From positions 310,001-374,000 of the forward strand of contig NZ_QANS01000005.1 of the NCBI RefSeq assembly GCF_003052265.1: a stretch of DNA of 64,000 nucleotides, read 5' to 3'. Of this stretch, positions 8,842-17,871 are shown in pieces. The position numbers and the translations under genes are program-made. A model generated the notes under the pieces. The model was not told the DNA's origin and ran no database searches. It saw nothing but the letters and a program-made list of their open reading frames with translations. Positions within the stretch are counted from its first letter, which is position 1, and each line of letters begins with the position of its first letter. Origin of the DNA: Stenotrophobium rhamnosiphilum (GTDB lineage Bacteria; Pseudomonadota; Gammaproteobacteria; Nevskiales; Nevskiaceae).

Positions 8842-9764
8842 GCGGAGATACCCGCAACACCTTGCGCGTAATGCGCAAACGCCTGTTCCCGATCACGCGG
8901 CCTGACGCCACCAATGGCATAGACCGGCCGATTCGCCTGATCTGCCAAAGCCGCGAATCCTGACCAACCCAGCACCTTGCCTTGCGGGTGACTTGGCGTT
9001 GGATTCACCGAACCGACAACTAGAAAATCTGCACCAGCTTTTTGCGCCTGTGCCAGTTCCGCCTCGTTGTGAACCGAAGCGGCAAACCAGAATTCTTCAG
9101 CCAACGGGCGCGATGTTTGCGCACTAAGCGCAGCAGCCGATGCATGCCAACCCGCAGCACCCAATTCCGCCACCATCGCGGGATCACGATCCAGCATCAG
9201 GAGCAGTCCTAAGCGCTTGCACGCGGGCGCCAATCGCCCAGCCAAAGCTTTGTAGGCTGCATCACTTAATGCAGGCTGACGCAGCCGCAGCAATGCGCCC
9301 TTCGGCAGCAGCGGCAAGCCCGAGACGAGCGCAGCCTCGTCTATGCCTTCCGGCGTAAACACGTAGTCCTGCGGCAGCCGCAGCGAGGCCACGATGGGGC
9401 CGTCAGCGCCAAGCAGCGGATAGTCGAATAAGCGCTCAGGCCGAACCCAAGCAAACGCCTGCTGTTCACGACCATGGGGCTCACCGCTGAATGCAGTGAC
9501 CAACCAAGTGTCGAGAACAACCTTGCGATCGCTGTAGTCGTGAGTAATGCGAACCAACGGACGGAACGCGCTGGCATGCACGCCAAGCTCTTCTTCCAAC
9601 TCGCGCACAAGCGCCTGATCAGCACGCTCACCCACCTCGATCTTGCCGCCAGGAAACTCCCACTTACCCGCCGCAATTTTCCCTTCGGGACGTTGCGCAA
9701 TCAGCACTTCGCCGGCTGCATTCACAATGCAGCCAGCAGCGACGGCAATTGAGCGGCGAATCAA
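8814..9764 (-). CDS. Nudix hydrolase/thiamine-phosphate-synthase-like fusion (MutT-ThiE type)
   Basis: 316 residues from TTG at 9764. The N-terminal Nudix domain has the full box GX5EX7RE...EELG (about 40-61), as in MutT proteins that hydrolyse oxidised dGTP. The C-terminal third resembles thiamine monophosphate synthase (VVGSVNPTPSHPQGKVLGW, then YAIGGVRPRD). The TTG start overlaps the argJ stop as TTGA, which indicates translational coupling; a start at 9818 would lie 55 bases inside argJ and adds residues with no Nudix support. Such fusions are common next to argJ in gammaproteobacteria. Nudix activity is likely; whether the ThiE-like half is catalytic is doubtful. Confidence 0.9.
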   Translation of the reverse strand: MIRRSIAVAAGCIVNAAGEVLIAQRPEGKIAAGKWEFPGGKIEVGERADQALVRELEEELGVHASAFRPLVRITHDYSDRKVVLDTWLVTAFSGEPHGREQQAFAWVRPERLFDYPLLGADGPIVASLRLPQDYVFTPEGIDEAALVSGLPLLPKGALLRLRQPALSDAAYKALAGRLAPACKRLGLLLMLDRDPAMVAELGAAGWHASAAALSAQTSRPLAEEFWFAASVHNEAELAQAQKAGADFLVVGSVNPTPSHPQGKVLGWSGFAALADQANRPVYAIGGVRPRDREQAFAHYAQGVAGISAYWSVPSSS

Positions 9765-10981
9765 GTGCGGTATTCGGCGTTGATCTTCACATAGTCGTAG
9801 CTGAAGTCGCAGGTCCACACCGTGGTCTGCGCGTTGCCGCGACCCAGACCAATGCTGATCGCGAACTCTTCTTTAGCGACGACCGCTGCACCCTTGTCTT
9901 CGTGATAGCTCGGATGCGGTTCGCCCTTTTCGATGAGCTGCACATCATCCAGCGCCACGCTGACCTTGGCGGCATCCAGACCTTCAACGCCTGCTTTACC
10001 GATGGCCATGACGATACGGCCCCAGTTGGCATCGGACGCAAACAGCGCCGTCTTTACCAGCGGCGAATGTGCGACAGACAAAGCCACCTGCCGCGCTTCC
10101 GCAGCCGTGGTCGCGCCACCGACATTGATCGTGACGAACTTGGTCGCGCCTTCACCGTCACGCACGATCGCGTGCGCGAGCTCGCGGCAGACCGATTCAA
10201 TCGCGCTGCTGATTGCAGCGTAATCCGCATGGCTGGCATCGACATCGCTGCTGCCGACCTGTGCCGTGGCAATCAACACGCAGGAATCATTGGTCGAGGT
10301 ATCGCCATCGACCGTCACGCAATTGAAGCTGCGCGAGACGGCATCTTTCAGAATGGCACTCGTTGCTTCAGCGCTGAGCCGCGCGTCAGTCGCGATGAAC
10401 GACAGCAACGTCGCCATATCCGGATGGATCATGCCCACGCCTTTGGCAATGCCAGTCACAGTGACTTCGCCCTGAGAAGTCTGCACTCGACGCGTCGCGC
10501 CTTTCGGCAGCGTGTCGGTGGTCATAATCGCGCGCATCGCGTCCGGCCAATGATCAGCATTGAGCACAGCCGCAGCATTCGGCACGGCATCAACCATGCG
10601 CTGCACTGGCAAGCGCTGGCCAATCACACCGGTAGAAAACGGCAGCACTTGCTCAGGCTTGCAGCCCAAAGCTTTGGCCACCACGACAGACGTCAGCCGC
10701 GCATCTTCAATGCCGCCACTGCCTGTGGCCGCATTCGCATTGCCCGAGTTCACCAGCAGCGCGCGCATCTCACTGCCAGCAGCGAGACGCTCGCGGCATA
10801 GGATTACCGGCGCAGCCGAAAAGGCATTGCGCGTAAACACGCCCGCAACGCGCGAACCCGGCGCCAGTTCAATCAGCAGCAAATCCTTGCGGCCCGGTTT
10901 CTTGATCGCAGCCTCAGCCACGCCAAGGCGGATGCCTTTGACCGGATGCAGAACTTCGGGAACCTTGAGATTGACGGCCAT
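9761..10981 (-). CDS. argJ: Bifunctional glutamate N-acetyltransferase/amino-acid acetyltransferase ArgJ
   Basis: 406 residues from ATG at 10981 (GGAAA seven bases upstream; a GTG two codons earlier is less likely). ArgJ moves acetyl groups from N-acetylornithine to glutamate in the arginine pathway. The self-cleavage motif [14 protein letters not shown] places the nucleophile at T191, between A190 and T191. The proenzyme splits into alpha and beta chains there. It lies downstream of secA on the same strand but is separated from it by a terminator and repeats, so it may have its own promoter. It is coupled to the MutT/ThiE gene downstream. Confidence 0.95.
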   Translation of the reverse strand: MAVNLKVPEVLHPVKGIRLGVAEAAIKKPGRKDLLLIELAPGSRVAGVFTRNAFSAAPVILCRERLAAGSEMRALLVNSGNANAATGSGGIEDARLTSVVVAKALGCKPEQVLPFSTGVIGQRLPVQRMVDAVPNAAAVLNADHWPDAMRAIMTTDTLPKGATRRVQTSQGEVTVTGIAKGVGMIHPDMATLLSFIATDARLSAEATSAILKDAVSRSFNCVTVDGDTSTNDSCVLIATAQVGSSDVDASHADYAAISSAIESVCRELAHAIVRDGEGATKFVTINVGGATTAAEARQVALSVAHSPLVKTALFASDANWGRIVMAIGKAGVEGLDAAKVSVALDDVQLIEKGEPHPSYHEDKGAAVVAKEEFAISIGLGRGNAQTTVWTCDFSYDYVKINAEYRT

Positions 10982-11007
10982 GTGCACATTTCCGAGTGAG
11001 ACTAAAA

Positions 11008-11047
11008 AAGAAAGACGCTAGGCGAACCTAGCGTCTTTCTTATTTTA
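11008..11047. terminator. Bidirectional terminator hairpin between argJ and secA
   Basis: A perfect 15-base stem (11008-11022 with 11027-11041) closes a CGAA tetraloop. On the plus side it runs into TTCTTATTTT and on the minus side into TCTTTTTTAG, so either direction could terminate. On the minus strand it lies 27 bases before the argJ start. The hairpin repeat units begin 17 bases beyond its plus-strand side. Confidence 0.85.
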
Positions 11048-11058
11048 AAGCCTTTTTA

Positions 11059-11110
11059 TGTACAGGATGTACGGTATGTGGATGGGCGCATGGATGCGCA
11101 GGAATCCACA
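11059..11110 (+). repeat. Covarying hairpin repeat, copy 1
   Basis: Begins with TGTACAGGATGTACGGTA and then forms a hairpin: outer arm TGTGGAT (11077-11083), GG, inner palindrome GCGCAT-GG-ATGCGC (11086-11099), AGGA, outer arm ATCCACA (11104-11110). The core is shared with three other copies, but the outer stem sequence is not. It is followed directly by a second unit in the same orientation. Confidence 0.85.
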
Positions 11111-11112
11111 AG

Positions 11113-11167
11113 ATGTACAAGGATGTACGGTACCTCCGCGGGCGCATGGATGCGCAGGAGCGGAGGT
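11113..11167 (+). repeat. Covarying hairpin repeat, copy 2 (tandem)
   Basis: Same plan as the preceding unit: ATGTACAAGGATGTACGGT, then an 8-base outer stem ACCTCCGC/GCGGAGGT (11132-11139 with 11160-11167) around the same GG-GCGCATGGATGCGC-AGGA core. All eight outer-stem pairs are intact although the sequence differs from the other copies. Confidence 0.85.
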
Positions 11168-11194
11168 CTCGCCACCTTAGCCACTATCACTCAT

Positions 11195-11215
11195 GGTGCG
11201 CGCAGCGCACCCTAC
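11195..11215 (-). repeat. REP-like hairpin next to the secA stop
   Basis: On the minus strand it reads GTAG followed by the 7-base hairpin GGTGCGC-TGC-GCGCACC. A GTAG tetranucleotide ahead of a hairpin is the form of REP sequences linked to REP-associated tyrosine transposases. It lies 6 bases after the secA stop codon. Similar elements follow eutC and lptB. Confidence 0.65.
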
Positions 11216-11221
11216 AAAGCA

Positions 11222-13957
11222 TCAGACCAACGCACCGTGACACTGCTTGTATTTCTTGCCCGAACCGCAAGGACAAGGATCGTTACGGCCAACCTTGGGC
11301 TGATCGCGCATGATTGGTGCGGTTTTGATCGGCTCCGGTGCAGCTTCTAACGAACGCGGAGCGCTTGGTTCTGCCGCAGCAGCCTGCTCAACTGGACTAG
11401 CAGCCTCAGCATGCTGGAACTGAAGTTCACGAGGCTTGCGGCGTTCTTCTTCCATCGCTGCCACTTCTGCTTCTGACTGCACGCGAACGCGCGCCAGCAG
11501 CGTAATAACTTCGTGTTTGAAGCGCGCAAGGATGTCGTTGAACATCGTGAAGGCTTCGCGCTTGTATTCCTGCTTGGGATCTTTCTGCGCATAACCGCGC
11601 AAGTGGATACCCTGACGCAGATAGTCCACCGCGGCCAAATGCTCGCGCCAGAGGCCATCAAGCACCTGCAGCATGATCGACTTCTCGAAGTGCTCCAAAA
11701 CGCTGGCGCCAATCTGTTCTTTCTTCAGGTTGTAGGCCGCGTCCGTTTCTTTGATCAGGCGCTCGCGCAGGCCTTTTTCATTGAGTGAGACTTCGTCGTC
11801 CAGCCACTTCGCAATCGGCAGATCCAAGCCAAAGTCGCGGCGGAAAGCTTCTTCCAAGCCCGGCACATCCCACAGTTCCACCACGCTCTGTGGCGGAATG
11901 TTGGCGTCGACAATTGCATTGATAACGTCAGGGCGGATGCGATCAACCATCGCGGTCACGCGCTCGCTGCCCATCAACTCATCGCGCAGATCGTAAATCG
12001 CTTTACGCTGATCGTTGGCAACGTTGTCGTAGTCGAGCAGGTTTTTACGAATATCGAAGTTATGCGCTTCAACCTTGCGCTGCGCCGTTTCAATCGCGCG
12101 CGTTACCCAGCGGTGTTCAATCGCTTCGCCTTCAGCCATGCCCAAGCCTTGCAGCATTGAGCGCATGCGTGGTGGCGTGAAGATGCGCATCAAGGTGTCG
12201 TCTAACGACAGATAGAAACGCGTTGCACCCGGATCACCCTGACGACCTGAACGGCCGCGCAGCTGGTTATCGATACGGCGTGATTCGTGGCGCTCAGAAC
12301 CGATCACCAACAAACCACCGGCTTGCAGCACTTGATCGTGTCGAATCTGCCAGGCTTTCTTGGCAGCTTCGCGAGTAGCGACGTCATCTTCTGTGATCTG
12401 ATGCAGCTCAGCTTCCAAGCTACCGCCGAGCACGATGTCCGTACCACGACCGGCCATGTTGGTCGCGATGGTCACACCACCCTGACGACCAGCCTGCGCA
12501 ACAATTTCTGCTTCGCGCTCATGCTGTTTAGCGTTAAGCACTTCGTGCTTGATGCCCTCTTTCTTCAACAGTGAAGAGAGCAGTTCCGAAGTTTCAATCG
12601 ATGCCGTACCCACCAGCACCGGTTGCAGCTTGGCATGTGCTTCTTTGACGTCGCGAATCACGGCGTCAAACTTTTCCTTGGCGGTCATGAACACCTGATC
12701 ACCGCGATCGAGGCGCAGCATCTTGCGGTTCGACGGCACCATCACAACTTCAAGGTTGTAAATGCTCTGGAACTCAAACGCTTCGGTATCGGCGGTGCCG
12801 GTCATGCCCGAGAGTTTGTTGTACAGACGGAAATAATTTTGGAATGTGATCGACGCCAGCGTCTGGTTTTCCTGCTGGATCTGCACGCCTTCTTTGGCTT
12901 CAACAGCCTGATGCAGGCCATCGCTCCAGCGACGACCCGACATCATACGGCCGGTGAATTCGTCGATGATCACGACCTGACCATCACGCACGATGTATTC
13001 AACATCCTTGTGATACAGGGTGTGCGCGCGCAGCAGCGCGTTGAGGTGATGCATCAAGATGATGTTGGAAGCGTCGTAGAGGCTTTCTTCTTCGCCAAGC
13101 AAACCGGCTTGACGCATATAGCCTTCAACGCTCTCGTGTCCCTGCTCGGACAGATGAACCTGCTTACCCTTTTCGTCGGCGTAATAATCGCCTTCGGTTT
13201 CTTCGCCTTCCTGGCGCTTGAGGCGCGGCACGATCGCGTTGATCTTGCGGTACAGCGCAGGATCATCATCGGTCGGACCGGAGATGATCAGCGGCGTACG
13301 CGCTTCGTCGATCAGGATGGAGTCGACTTCGTCGATGACCGCGTAGAACTGACCACGCTGCACCTTGTCGGTGAGCGCAAACGCCATGTTGTCGCGCAGG
13401 TAATCGAAGCCAAGTTCGTTGTTGGTTGCGTAGGTGATATCAGCGGCATAAGCCTGACGCTTTTCTTCTTGCGACTGGCCGGAAACAACAACGCTGACCG
13501 TCATGCCGAGGAAGCGGAAAATGCTGCCCATCCACTCGGAGTCGCGGCGTGCAAGGTAATCGTTGACGGTAACAATGTGAACGCCCTTGGCGGGCAGCGC
13601 ATTGAGATAAGCCGACAACGTTGCAACCAGCGTTTTACCTTCACCGGTTTTCATTTCTGCAATCTTGCCGGCGTGCAGCACTGCACCACCGACCAGCTGC
13701 ACGTCGAAGTGACGCATGCCCAGCACGCGCTTGCCGGCTTCACGCACTACGGCGAAAGCTTCAGCTTTGAGCTTATCGAGTGCTTCGCCCTTGGCGAGAC
13801 GATCGCGGAATACCTGCGTTTGACGCGCAAGCTCTTCATCGCTCAACGCAGCAAATTTAGGCTCTAAAGCGTTGACTTGAGCAACCAGTCCTTCGAGGGC
13901 TTTAAGGTTGCGCTGATTGCGGCTCCCAAAGATACGAGCCAGCAGATTATTAAACAT
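11222..13957 (-). CDS. secA: Preprotein translocase ATPase SecA
   Basis: 911 residues, full length. Walker A is MKTGEGKT (102-109) and Walker B DEVD (209-212). The C-terminal tail has the SecB/zinc motif C895-x-C897...C906-H907. SecA powers export of unfolded proteins through SecYEG. The gene lies downstream of the M23 peptidase, with 133 bases between them, as in pseudomonads. A REP-like hairpin directly follows the stop codon, and a terminator lies about 200 bases further on. Confidence 0.98.
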   Translation of the reverse strand: MFNNLLARIFGSRNQRNLKALEGLVAQVNALEPKFAALSDEELARQTQVFRDRLAKGEALDKLKAEAFAVVREAGKRVLGMRHFDVQLVGGAVLHAGKIAEMKTGEGKTLVATLSAYLNALPAKGVHIVTVNDYLARRDSEWMGSIFRFLGMTVSVVVSGQSQEEKRQAYAADITYATNNELGFDYLRDNMAFALTDKVQRGQFYAVIDEVDSILIDEARTPLIISGPTDDDPALYRKINAIVPRLKRQEGEETEGDYYADEKGKQVHLSEQGHESVEGYMRQAGLLGEEESLYDASNIILMHHLNALLRAHTLYHKDVEYIVRDGQVVIIDEFTGRMMSGRRWSDGLHQAVEAKEGVQIQQENQTLASITFQNYFRLYNKLSGMTGTADTEAFEFQSIYNLEVVMVPSNRKMLRLDRGDQVFMTAKEKFDAVIRDVKEAHAKLQPVLVGTASIETSELLSSLLKKEGIKHEVLNAKQHEREAEIVAQAGRQGGVTIATNMAGRGTDIVLGGSLEAELHQITEDDVATREAAKKAWQIRHDQVLQAGGLLVIGSERHESRRIDNQLRGRSGRQGDPGATRFYLSLDDTLMRIFTPPRMRSMLQGLGMAEGEAIEHRWVTRAIETAQRKVEAHNFDIRKNLLDYDNVANDQRKAIYDLRDELMGSERVTAMVDRIRPDVINAIVDANIPPQSVVELWDVPGLEEAFRRDFGLDLPIAKWLDDEVSLNEKGLRERLIKETDAAYNLKKEQIGASVLEHFEKSIMLQVLDGLWREHLAAVDYLRQGIHLRGYAQKDPKQEYKREAFTMFNDILARFKHEVITLLARVRVQSEAEVAAMEEERRKPRELQFQHAEAASPVEQAAAAEPSAPRSLEAAPEPIKTAPIMRDQPKVGRNDPCPCGSGKKYKQCHGALV

Positions 13958-14090
13958 AAGTTTTAGGCACTATGAGCTTCGACCAGCGAAGCCGGGATGG
14001 GGGCGCGGTTAGGCAACCAGATTGGGCGCGTATTATGCATCGCCCACAGAGTCGATGAGGGCGTTGCGATACGAATTCAAGGGGACCAGC

Positions 14091-15020
14091 TTAGTGAGAA
14101 GCCTGAATATACTGCTCAGGGTTCACAAGTGCGCCATTGAACAGCACTTCAAAGTGCACATGCGGGCCAGTAGAACGACCAGTTGAACCCATCAAAGCAA
14201 TGCGCTGGCCCTTGTTAACCTTGTCGCCAACTCTGACCAGAGCTTTCTGGTTATGGCCATAACGCGTGACATAGCCATTGCCATGGTTAATCTCAACCAA
14301 AATGCCGTAGCCCGAACGCTCGCCTGCGTCGGTCACAATGCCGGTGGCAACAGACAACACATCTGAGCCATTACGAGCCGCAAAATCGATTCCGTAATGG
14401 TTGGCATACCGGCCCGTGAATGGATCCGTACGCGTACCGAAGGTCGATGAAATCCAGCCGTCCGCAATCGGCCAACCAGAAGGGCGGACTTTTTGCTGCA
14501 AGCGACTGGCGAGCAGCAGATCTTCCAAAACGCGCATTTGGCGTTCGCGATCGGTCAGCTGTTTTTCGAAACTGTCCAAAGAAGTCAGCACATCGCCGAG
14601 CACAGGCTCTTGCCCAGGCACGAGTTCTTCGGGGCCACCGACAGGTGGAGGTGCGTTGAAATTGAATTCGCCTTTATCCAAACCGGCGATCTGAGTCAGG
14701 CGTTGACCGGCTGCGTCGAGACGCAAAACATGGGCCTGCAACTCGGCAATACGGCGTGCCAATGCGCGGGCATTTTCACCGGCGGAGACACGGGTCTGAC
14801 TGATTTCTTCGCGTTGCGCGGTGGCTTCTTTAGCCCAGGCAGCAACCAATCCGGAGGGGAGAACTTCGCCGTCGCCGCGCGCCATGTAACCAATGGTGCC
14901 GCAAAGCACGCAGATCAAGGCCACGAGCGTAGCCAAGGGCAGCCAGCCAAGAACATTGCGCGGATGCAGATGGAATCTCCATGTGCGTCCCCGTTCTTTA
15001 CTGACGACTATAATGTCCAT
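14091..15020 (-). CDS. M23 family (LytM) peptidase, membrane-anchored
   Basis: 309 residues: cytoplasmic N-terminus, one membrane segment (about 25-46), coiled-coil stretches (about 62-110 and 145-175), and a C-terminal LytM domain with zinc ligands H208-x3-D212 and H287-V-H289. It is expected in the periplasm, cutting peptide cross-links in peptidoglycan or activating amidases. Its location between lpxC/dciA and secA is conserved in gammaproteobacteria. The start codon lies only two bases from the divergent dciA start, so the two promoters must overlap each other's genes or starts. Confidence 0.92.
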   Translation of the reverse strand: MDIIVVSKERGRTWRFHLHPRNVLGWLPLATLVALICVLCGTIGYMARGDGEVLPSGLVAAWAKEATAQREEISQTRVSAGENARALARRIAELQAHVLRLDAAGQRLTQIAGLDKGEFNFNAPPPVGGPEELVPGQEPVLGDVLTSLDSFEKQLTDRERQMRVLEDLLLASRLQQKVRPSGWPIADGWISSTFGTRTDPFTGRYANHYGIDFAARNGSDVLSVATGIVTDAGERSGYGILVEINHGNGYVTRYGHNQKALVRVGDKVNKGQRIALMGSTGRSTGPHVHFEVLFNGALVNPEQYIQASH

Positions 15021-15022
15021 AC

Positions 15023-15346
15023 ATGGTGCATCAAATTAAGCCCACCGACGCCGAACCTTTGCAGAACTGGCTAAGCCAGCAACCGCAAACTGTGCGTGAG
15101 CTTTTGTCTCGCGCCCAGCGGCTAACCGCTATAAATAACGAACTACAAGAACAGTGGTCTTCCGAGCCTTGGATCAAATCCATTCGTATTGCCAATATCC
15201 GCGGCAATACGGTTGTGATCTTTGCCCAAACCGCTGCTAGTCTAGTTCCCCTTCGCTACCGTAAAGCATCTCTGCTCGGGCTCCTTAAGGAGCGATTTAA
15301 TCTGACCTGCACCGAAATTGACGCAAAGGTTAGGCCAGACTTCTAG
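15023..15346 (+). CDS. dciA: DciA family (DUF721) replicative helicase loader
   Basis: 107 residues. The core GNTVVIFAQTAASLVPLRYR followed by a helix matches the DUF721/DciA domain, although this is a short member. DciA is the loader of the DnaB helicase in bacteria that lack DnaC. The assignment rests on the domain and on the position between lpxC and the M23 peptidase/secA, which is the usual place in gammaproteobacteria. The only plus-strand gene in this stretch, it converges on lpxC. Confidence 0.85.
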   Translation: MVHQIKPTDAEPLQNWLSQQPQTVRELLSRAQRLTAINNELQEQWSSEPWIKSIRIANIRGNTVVIFAQTAASLVPLRYRKASLLGLLKERFNLTCTEIDAKVRPDF

Positions 15347-15410
15347 CGTATTCACCGCAGTCTAATCAGGAATCAAAGGCTTAGGCAAGAAATCGCCTAG
15401 GAAAATGAGC

Positions 15411-16328
15411 TCAGGCAGTTGCCAGGCTGCCGCGAACGAAGGAAATCGGCGCAGGTGCGGCCGCATCGTCAAACGTCACCAATTCCCATGCCGCCTGATC
15501 CGCCAGCACTGCACGCACCAGCTTGTTATTGAGCGCGTGGCCAGACTTATAAGCGTTGTAAGCACCAATGACACTGTGGCCGAGCAGGTACAGATCGCCG
15601 ACCGCATCCAGAATTTTGTGACGAACGAATTCGTTCTCGTAGCGTAGGCCGTCGTGGTTGACCACGCGGAACTCATCCAGCGCTACAACGTTGTCTAAGC
15701 TCGCGCCTAAACCAAGGTTGGCCGCACGCAGCTGATCCAGCTCGCGCATAAAGCCAAAGGTGCGAGCACGGCTCACTTCTTTGACATAGGTGGTGGTCGA
15801 GAAATCGACCACAGCGGTCTGGCCGCTGGCCTTCAGGACCGGGTGCTTGAAATCGATGCTGAAGTTGAGGCGATAGCCATCAAATGGCTCAAAGCGCGCA
15901 AATTTGTCACCTTCTTCCACTTGCACTGGCTGCTTGATGCGGATGAATTTCTTTAGCGCGTCTTGCTCGTGAATACCGGCAGACTGAATCAGGAATACGA
16001 ATGGGCCGGCGCTGCCGTCCATGATCGGCACTTCAGGTGCCGAGAGTTCAACAATGCAGTTGTCGATGCCCAAACCCGCAAGCGCCGACATCAGATGCTC
16101 GATGGTCGCGATTTTGACGTCGCCTTCGACCAGCGTGCTGCACATGATCGCTTCGCCAACGAGGTGAGCCTGCGCTTTTACTTCTGGAACAGGGCTAAGG
16201 TCGGTACGGCGGAAAACGATGCCCGTATCAGGACCAGCAGGCAGCAGCGACATATACACCTTACGGCCAGAGTGAAGGCCGATGCCGGTGGCACGTACTG
16301 CTTGTTTAAGTGTGCGCTGCCTGATCAT
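15411..16328 (-). CDS. lpxC: UDP-3-O-acyl-N-acetylglucosamine deacetylase LpxC
   Basis: 305 residues. Zinc ligands H78 (IEHLMSAL), H237 and D241 (HKILDAVGD) and the catalytic H265 (KSGHALNN) are present. LpxC performs the committed step of lipid A synthesis in the cytoplasm. It follows ftsZ at the end of the dcw cluster, with a 121-base gap that holds two hairpins, so it may be partly uncoupled from ftsZ transcription. Confidence 0.97.
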   Translation of the reverse strand: MIRQRTLKQAVRATGIGLHSGRKVYMSLLPAGPDTGIVFRRTDLSPVPEVKAQAHLVGEAIMCSTLVEGDVKIATIEHLMSALAGLGIDNCIVELSAPEVPIMDGSAGPFVFLIQSAGIHEQDALKKFIRIKQPVQVEEGDKFARFEPFDGYRLNFSIDFKHPVLKASGQTAVVDFSTTTYVKEVSRARTFGFMRELDQLRAANLGLGASLDNVVALDEFRVVNHDGLRYENEFVRHKILDAVGDLYLLGHSVIGAYNAYKSGHALNNKLVRAVLADQAAWELVTFDDAAAPAPISFVRGSLATA

Positions 16329-16368
16329 TGCGCTAAAGCTACCTGATTTTCGGATCTGTATTAGTACT

Positions 16369-16389
16369 GCGGCGCCCTATAGGCGCCGC
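16369..16389 (-). other. Hairpin in the lpxC leader
   Basis: Perfect 8-base inverted repeat GCGGCGCC/GGCGCCGC with a 5-base loop, 40 bases upstream of the lpxC start. There is no T-tract on the lpxC side, so it is not a classical terminator. A second, weaker hairpin (GGTTCC/GGAACC, 16416-16440) follows the ftsZ stop. Either could stabilise or modulate the lpxC message; this is speculation. Confidence 0.45.
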
Positions 16390-16449
16390 AATAGTGACAT
16401 CAGATTGTAACATGGGTTCCGAAGGCCTACGCCCGAGGAACCGCTACCT

Positions 16450-17655
16450 TTAGTCAGCTTGGTGACGCAGGAAAGCCGGGATGTTGATGATGTCTTCATC
16501 CAGTTCCTGCAGATACGCAGCTGCCGTACCTACTGAGCCCTGACGGATGTTGCGGTTGTAGGCTGGACGATCCAGATCTGGCTGACGCTGTGGCATCGGC
16601 TGAGCCACTGGCATTTCCGGACGGATGAACGAGGCAACGCGCGGATTGATTGGCTGAGCCGTCGGTACAGCAACCTGAACCGTCGTCTTCATGCCGTGCA
16701 GACCCGTCGCAACCACGGTCACGCGCAGCTCGCCGTTGAGGTTCGGATTAACCGACATACCGCACTTGGCATCAGCTTCGTCAGAAGCGATTTCATGTAC
16801 GCGTTCGTTGATCAGCGAATACTCTTCCATCGTCAGCGAGTCGTCGCAGGTCACGTTAACCAGCAAGCCGCGAGCGCCGCGCAGTTCGATATCGTCGAGC
16901 AGCGGGCTGGACAGAGCCATTTCAACAGCCTTCAGCGCGCGGTCTTCACCACTCGCCACGCCCACGCCCATCATCGCCATACCGCGGTTGCTCATAACCG
17001 TCTTAACGTCAGCAAAGTCGACGTTGAGTTGGCCCGGGCAAGTAATCAGCTCGGAGATGCCGCGCACTGCGTTCTGCAGTACGTCGTTCGCTGCCTTGAA
17101 GGCATTGGTCATGGTGATCTTGGTGCCGAGCACCAGACCGAGCTTCTCGTTAGGAATCACGATCAGCGAGTCGGTGAACTCACGCAGCTCTTCCAGACCC
17201 TGCATCGCAATGTTCATGCGCTTCTTGTTCTCGAACAAGAAAGGCTTGGTTACCACGGCAACGGTGAGGATGCCCAGTTCTTTAGCAACCTGTGCAATCA
17301 CTGGTGCAGCACCCGTGCCCGTACCGCCACCCATACCAGCGGTGAGGAACAGCAGGTCGGTGCCTTCCAGCATTTCGCGGATGCGGTCACGATCTTCTTC
17401 AGCCGCCTGACGGCCTACGCGCGGATCAGAGCCAGCGCCAAGGCCGCGAGTGATCTCGGGACCGAGCTGCAGCTGGTTGGTCGGAACGCAGCGTTCCAAA
17501 TGGTCACGGTCGGTATTAGCGACGATGAACTCCACATCTTGGATATCAGCCTGAGCCATCTGGTTGACGGTATTGCAGCCACCGCCGCCAATGCCGATAA
17601 CGCGGATGACCGCTTTGCGACTGTGTCCATCCGTAAATTCAAAGTGATCGTTCAT
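16450..17655 (-). CDS. ftsZ: Cell division GTPase FtsZ
   Basis: 401 residues with the tubulin signature GGGTGTG (109-115), the N-terminal GIGGGGCNTVNQM strand, and the conserved C-terminal tail DEDIINIPAFLRHQAD that binds FtsA and ZipA. It polymerises into the Z-ring that organises the septum. It is the last division gene of the dcw cluster, with a 216-base leader after ftsA that carries its own probable promoter. Confidence 0.98.
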   Translation of the reverse strand: MNDHFEFTDGHSRKAVIRVIGIGGGGCNTVNQMAQADIQDVEFIVANTDRDHLERCVPTNQLQLGPEITRGLGAGSDPRVGRQAAEEDRDRIREMLEGTDLLFLTAGMGGGTGTGAAPVIAQVAKELGILTVAVVTKPFLFENKKRMNIAMQGLEELREFTDSLIVIPNEKLGLVLGTKITMTNAFKAANDVLQNAVRGISELITCPGQLNVDFADVKTVMSNRGMAMMGVGVASGEDRALKAVEMALSSPLLDDIELRGARGLLVNVTCDDSLTMEEYSLINERVHEIASDEADAKCGMSVNPNLNGELRVTVVATGLHGMKTTVQVAVPTAQPINPRVASFIRPEMPVAQPMPQRQPDLDRPAYNRNIRQGSVGTAAAYLQELDEDIINIPAFLRHQAD

Positions 17656-17779
17656 TGTGCTTCTCCTGCGTTGTGCCTGCGCGAATTAAATGTGGTAACC
17701 CTGAAAAAAATGCTTCTTACCGTTCGCTTTGCATTGCACAGTGCATTTGTTATGAATTATTACCAGCTTCTCAGCATGT

Positions 17780-17808
17780 AACGTATTTAATAACAGTGCC
17801 TGTGTCAA
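17780..17808 (-). promoter_or_regulatory. Probable sigma-70 promoter for ftsZ
   Basis: On the minus strand a perfect -35 TTGACA (17803-17808) is followed after 17 bases by TACGTT (17780-17785), a moderate -10 box. It would give a 5' leader of roughly 120 bases before the ftsZ start. The leader includes the palindrome TGCACAGTGCA (about 17735-17745). An extra promoter just ahead of ftsZ is common in proteobacteria. Confidence 0.5.
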
Positions 17809-17871
17809 TATGTATATAAGCGATTTCGTTAATTTAGTTTTAAAACTTCGACATTCCGCTCGAAATTCGAG

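Noticed and set aside
9749-10801. A 350-residue plus-strand frame antisense to argJ
   Set aside because: Shadow of argJ with His/Arg-rich composition and no recognisable domain.
11059-11167. CRISPR array
   Set aside because: Only two units, palindromic with arms that differ between units, no spacers of constant size and no cas genes in the window.
11078-11350. Short plus-strand frames between argJ and secA
   Set aside because: They consist of the tandem hairpin repeats and the reverse of the secA end.
12623-13867. A 414-residue plus-strand frame antisense to secA
   Set aside because: It lies entirely on the reverse of secA, has no homology I recognise and reflects codon bias of the true gene.
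16691-17781. Long plus-strand frames (239 and 361 residues) antisense to ftsZ
   Set aside because: Shadow frames of ftsZ; FtsZ motifs are complete on the minus strand.
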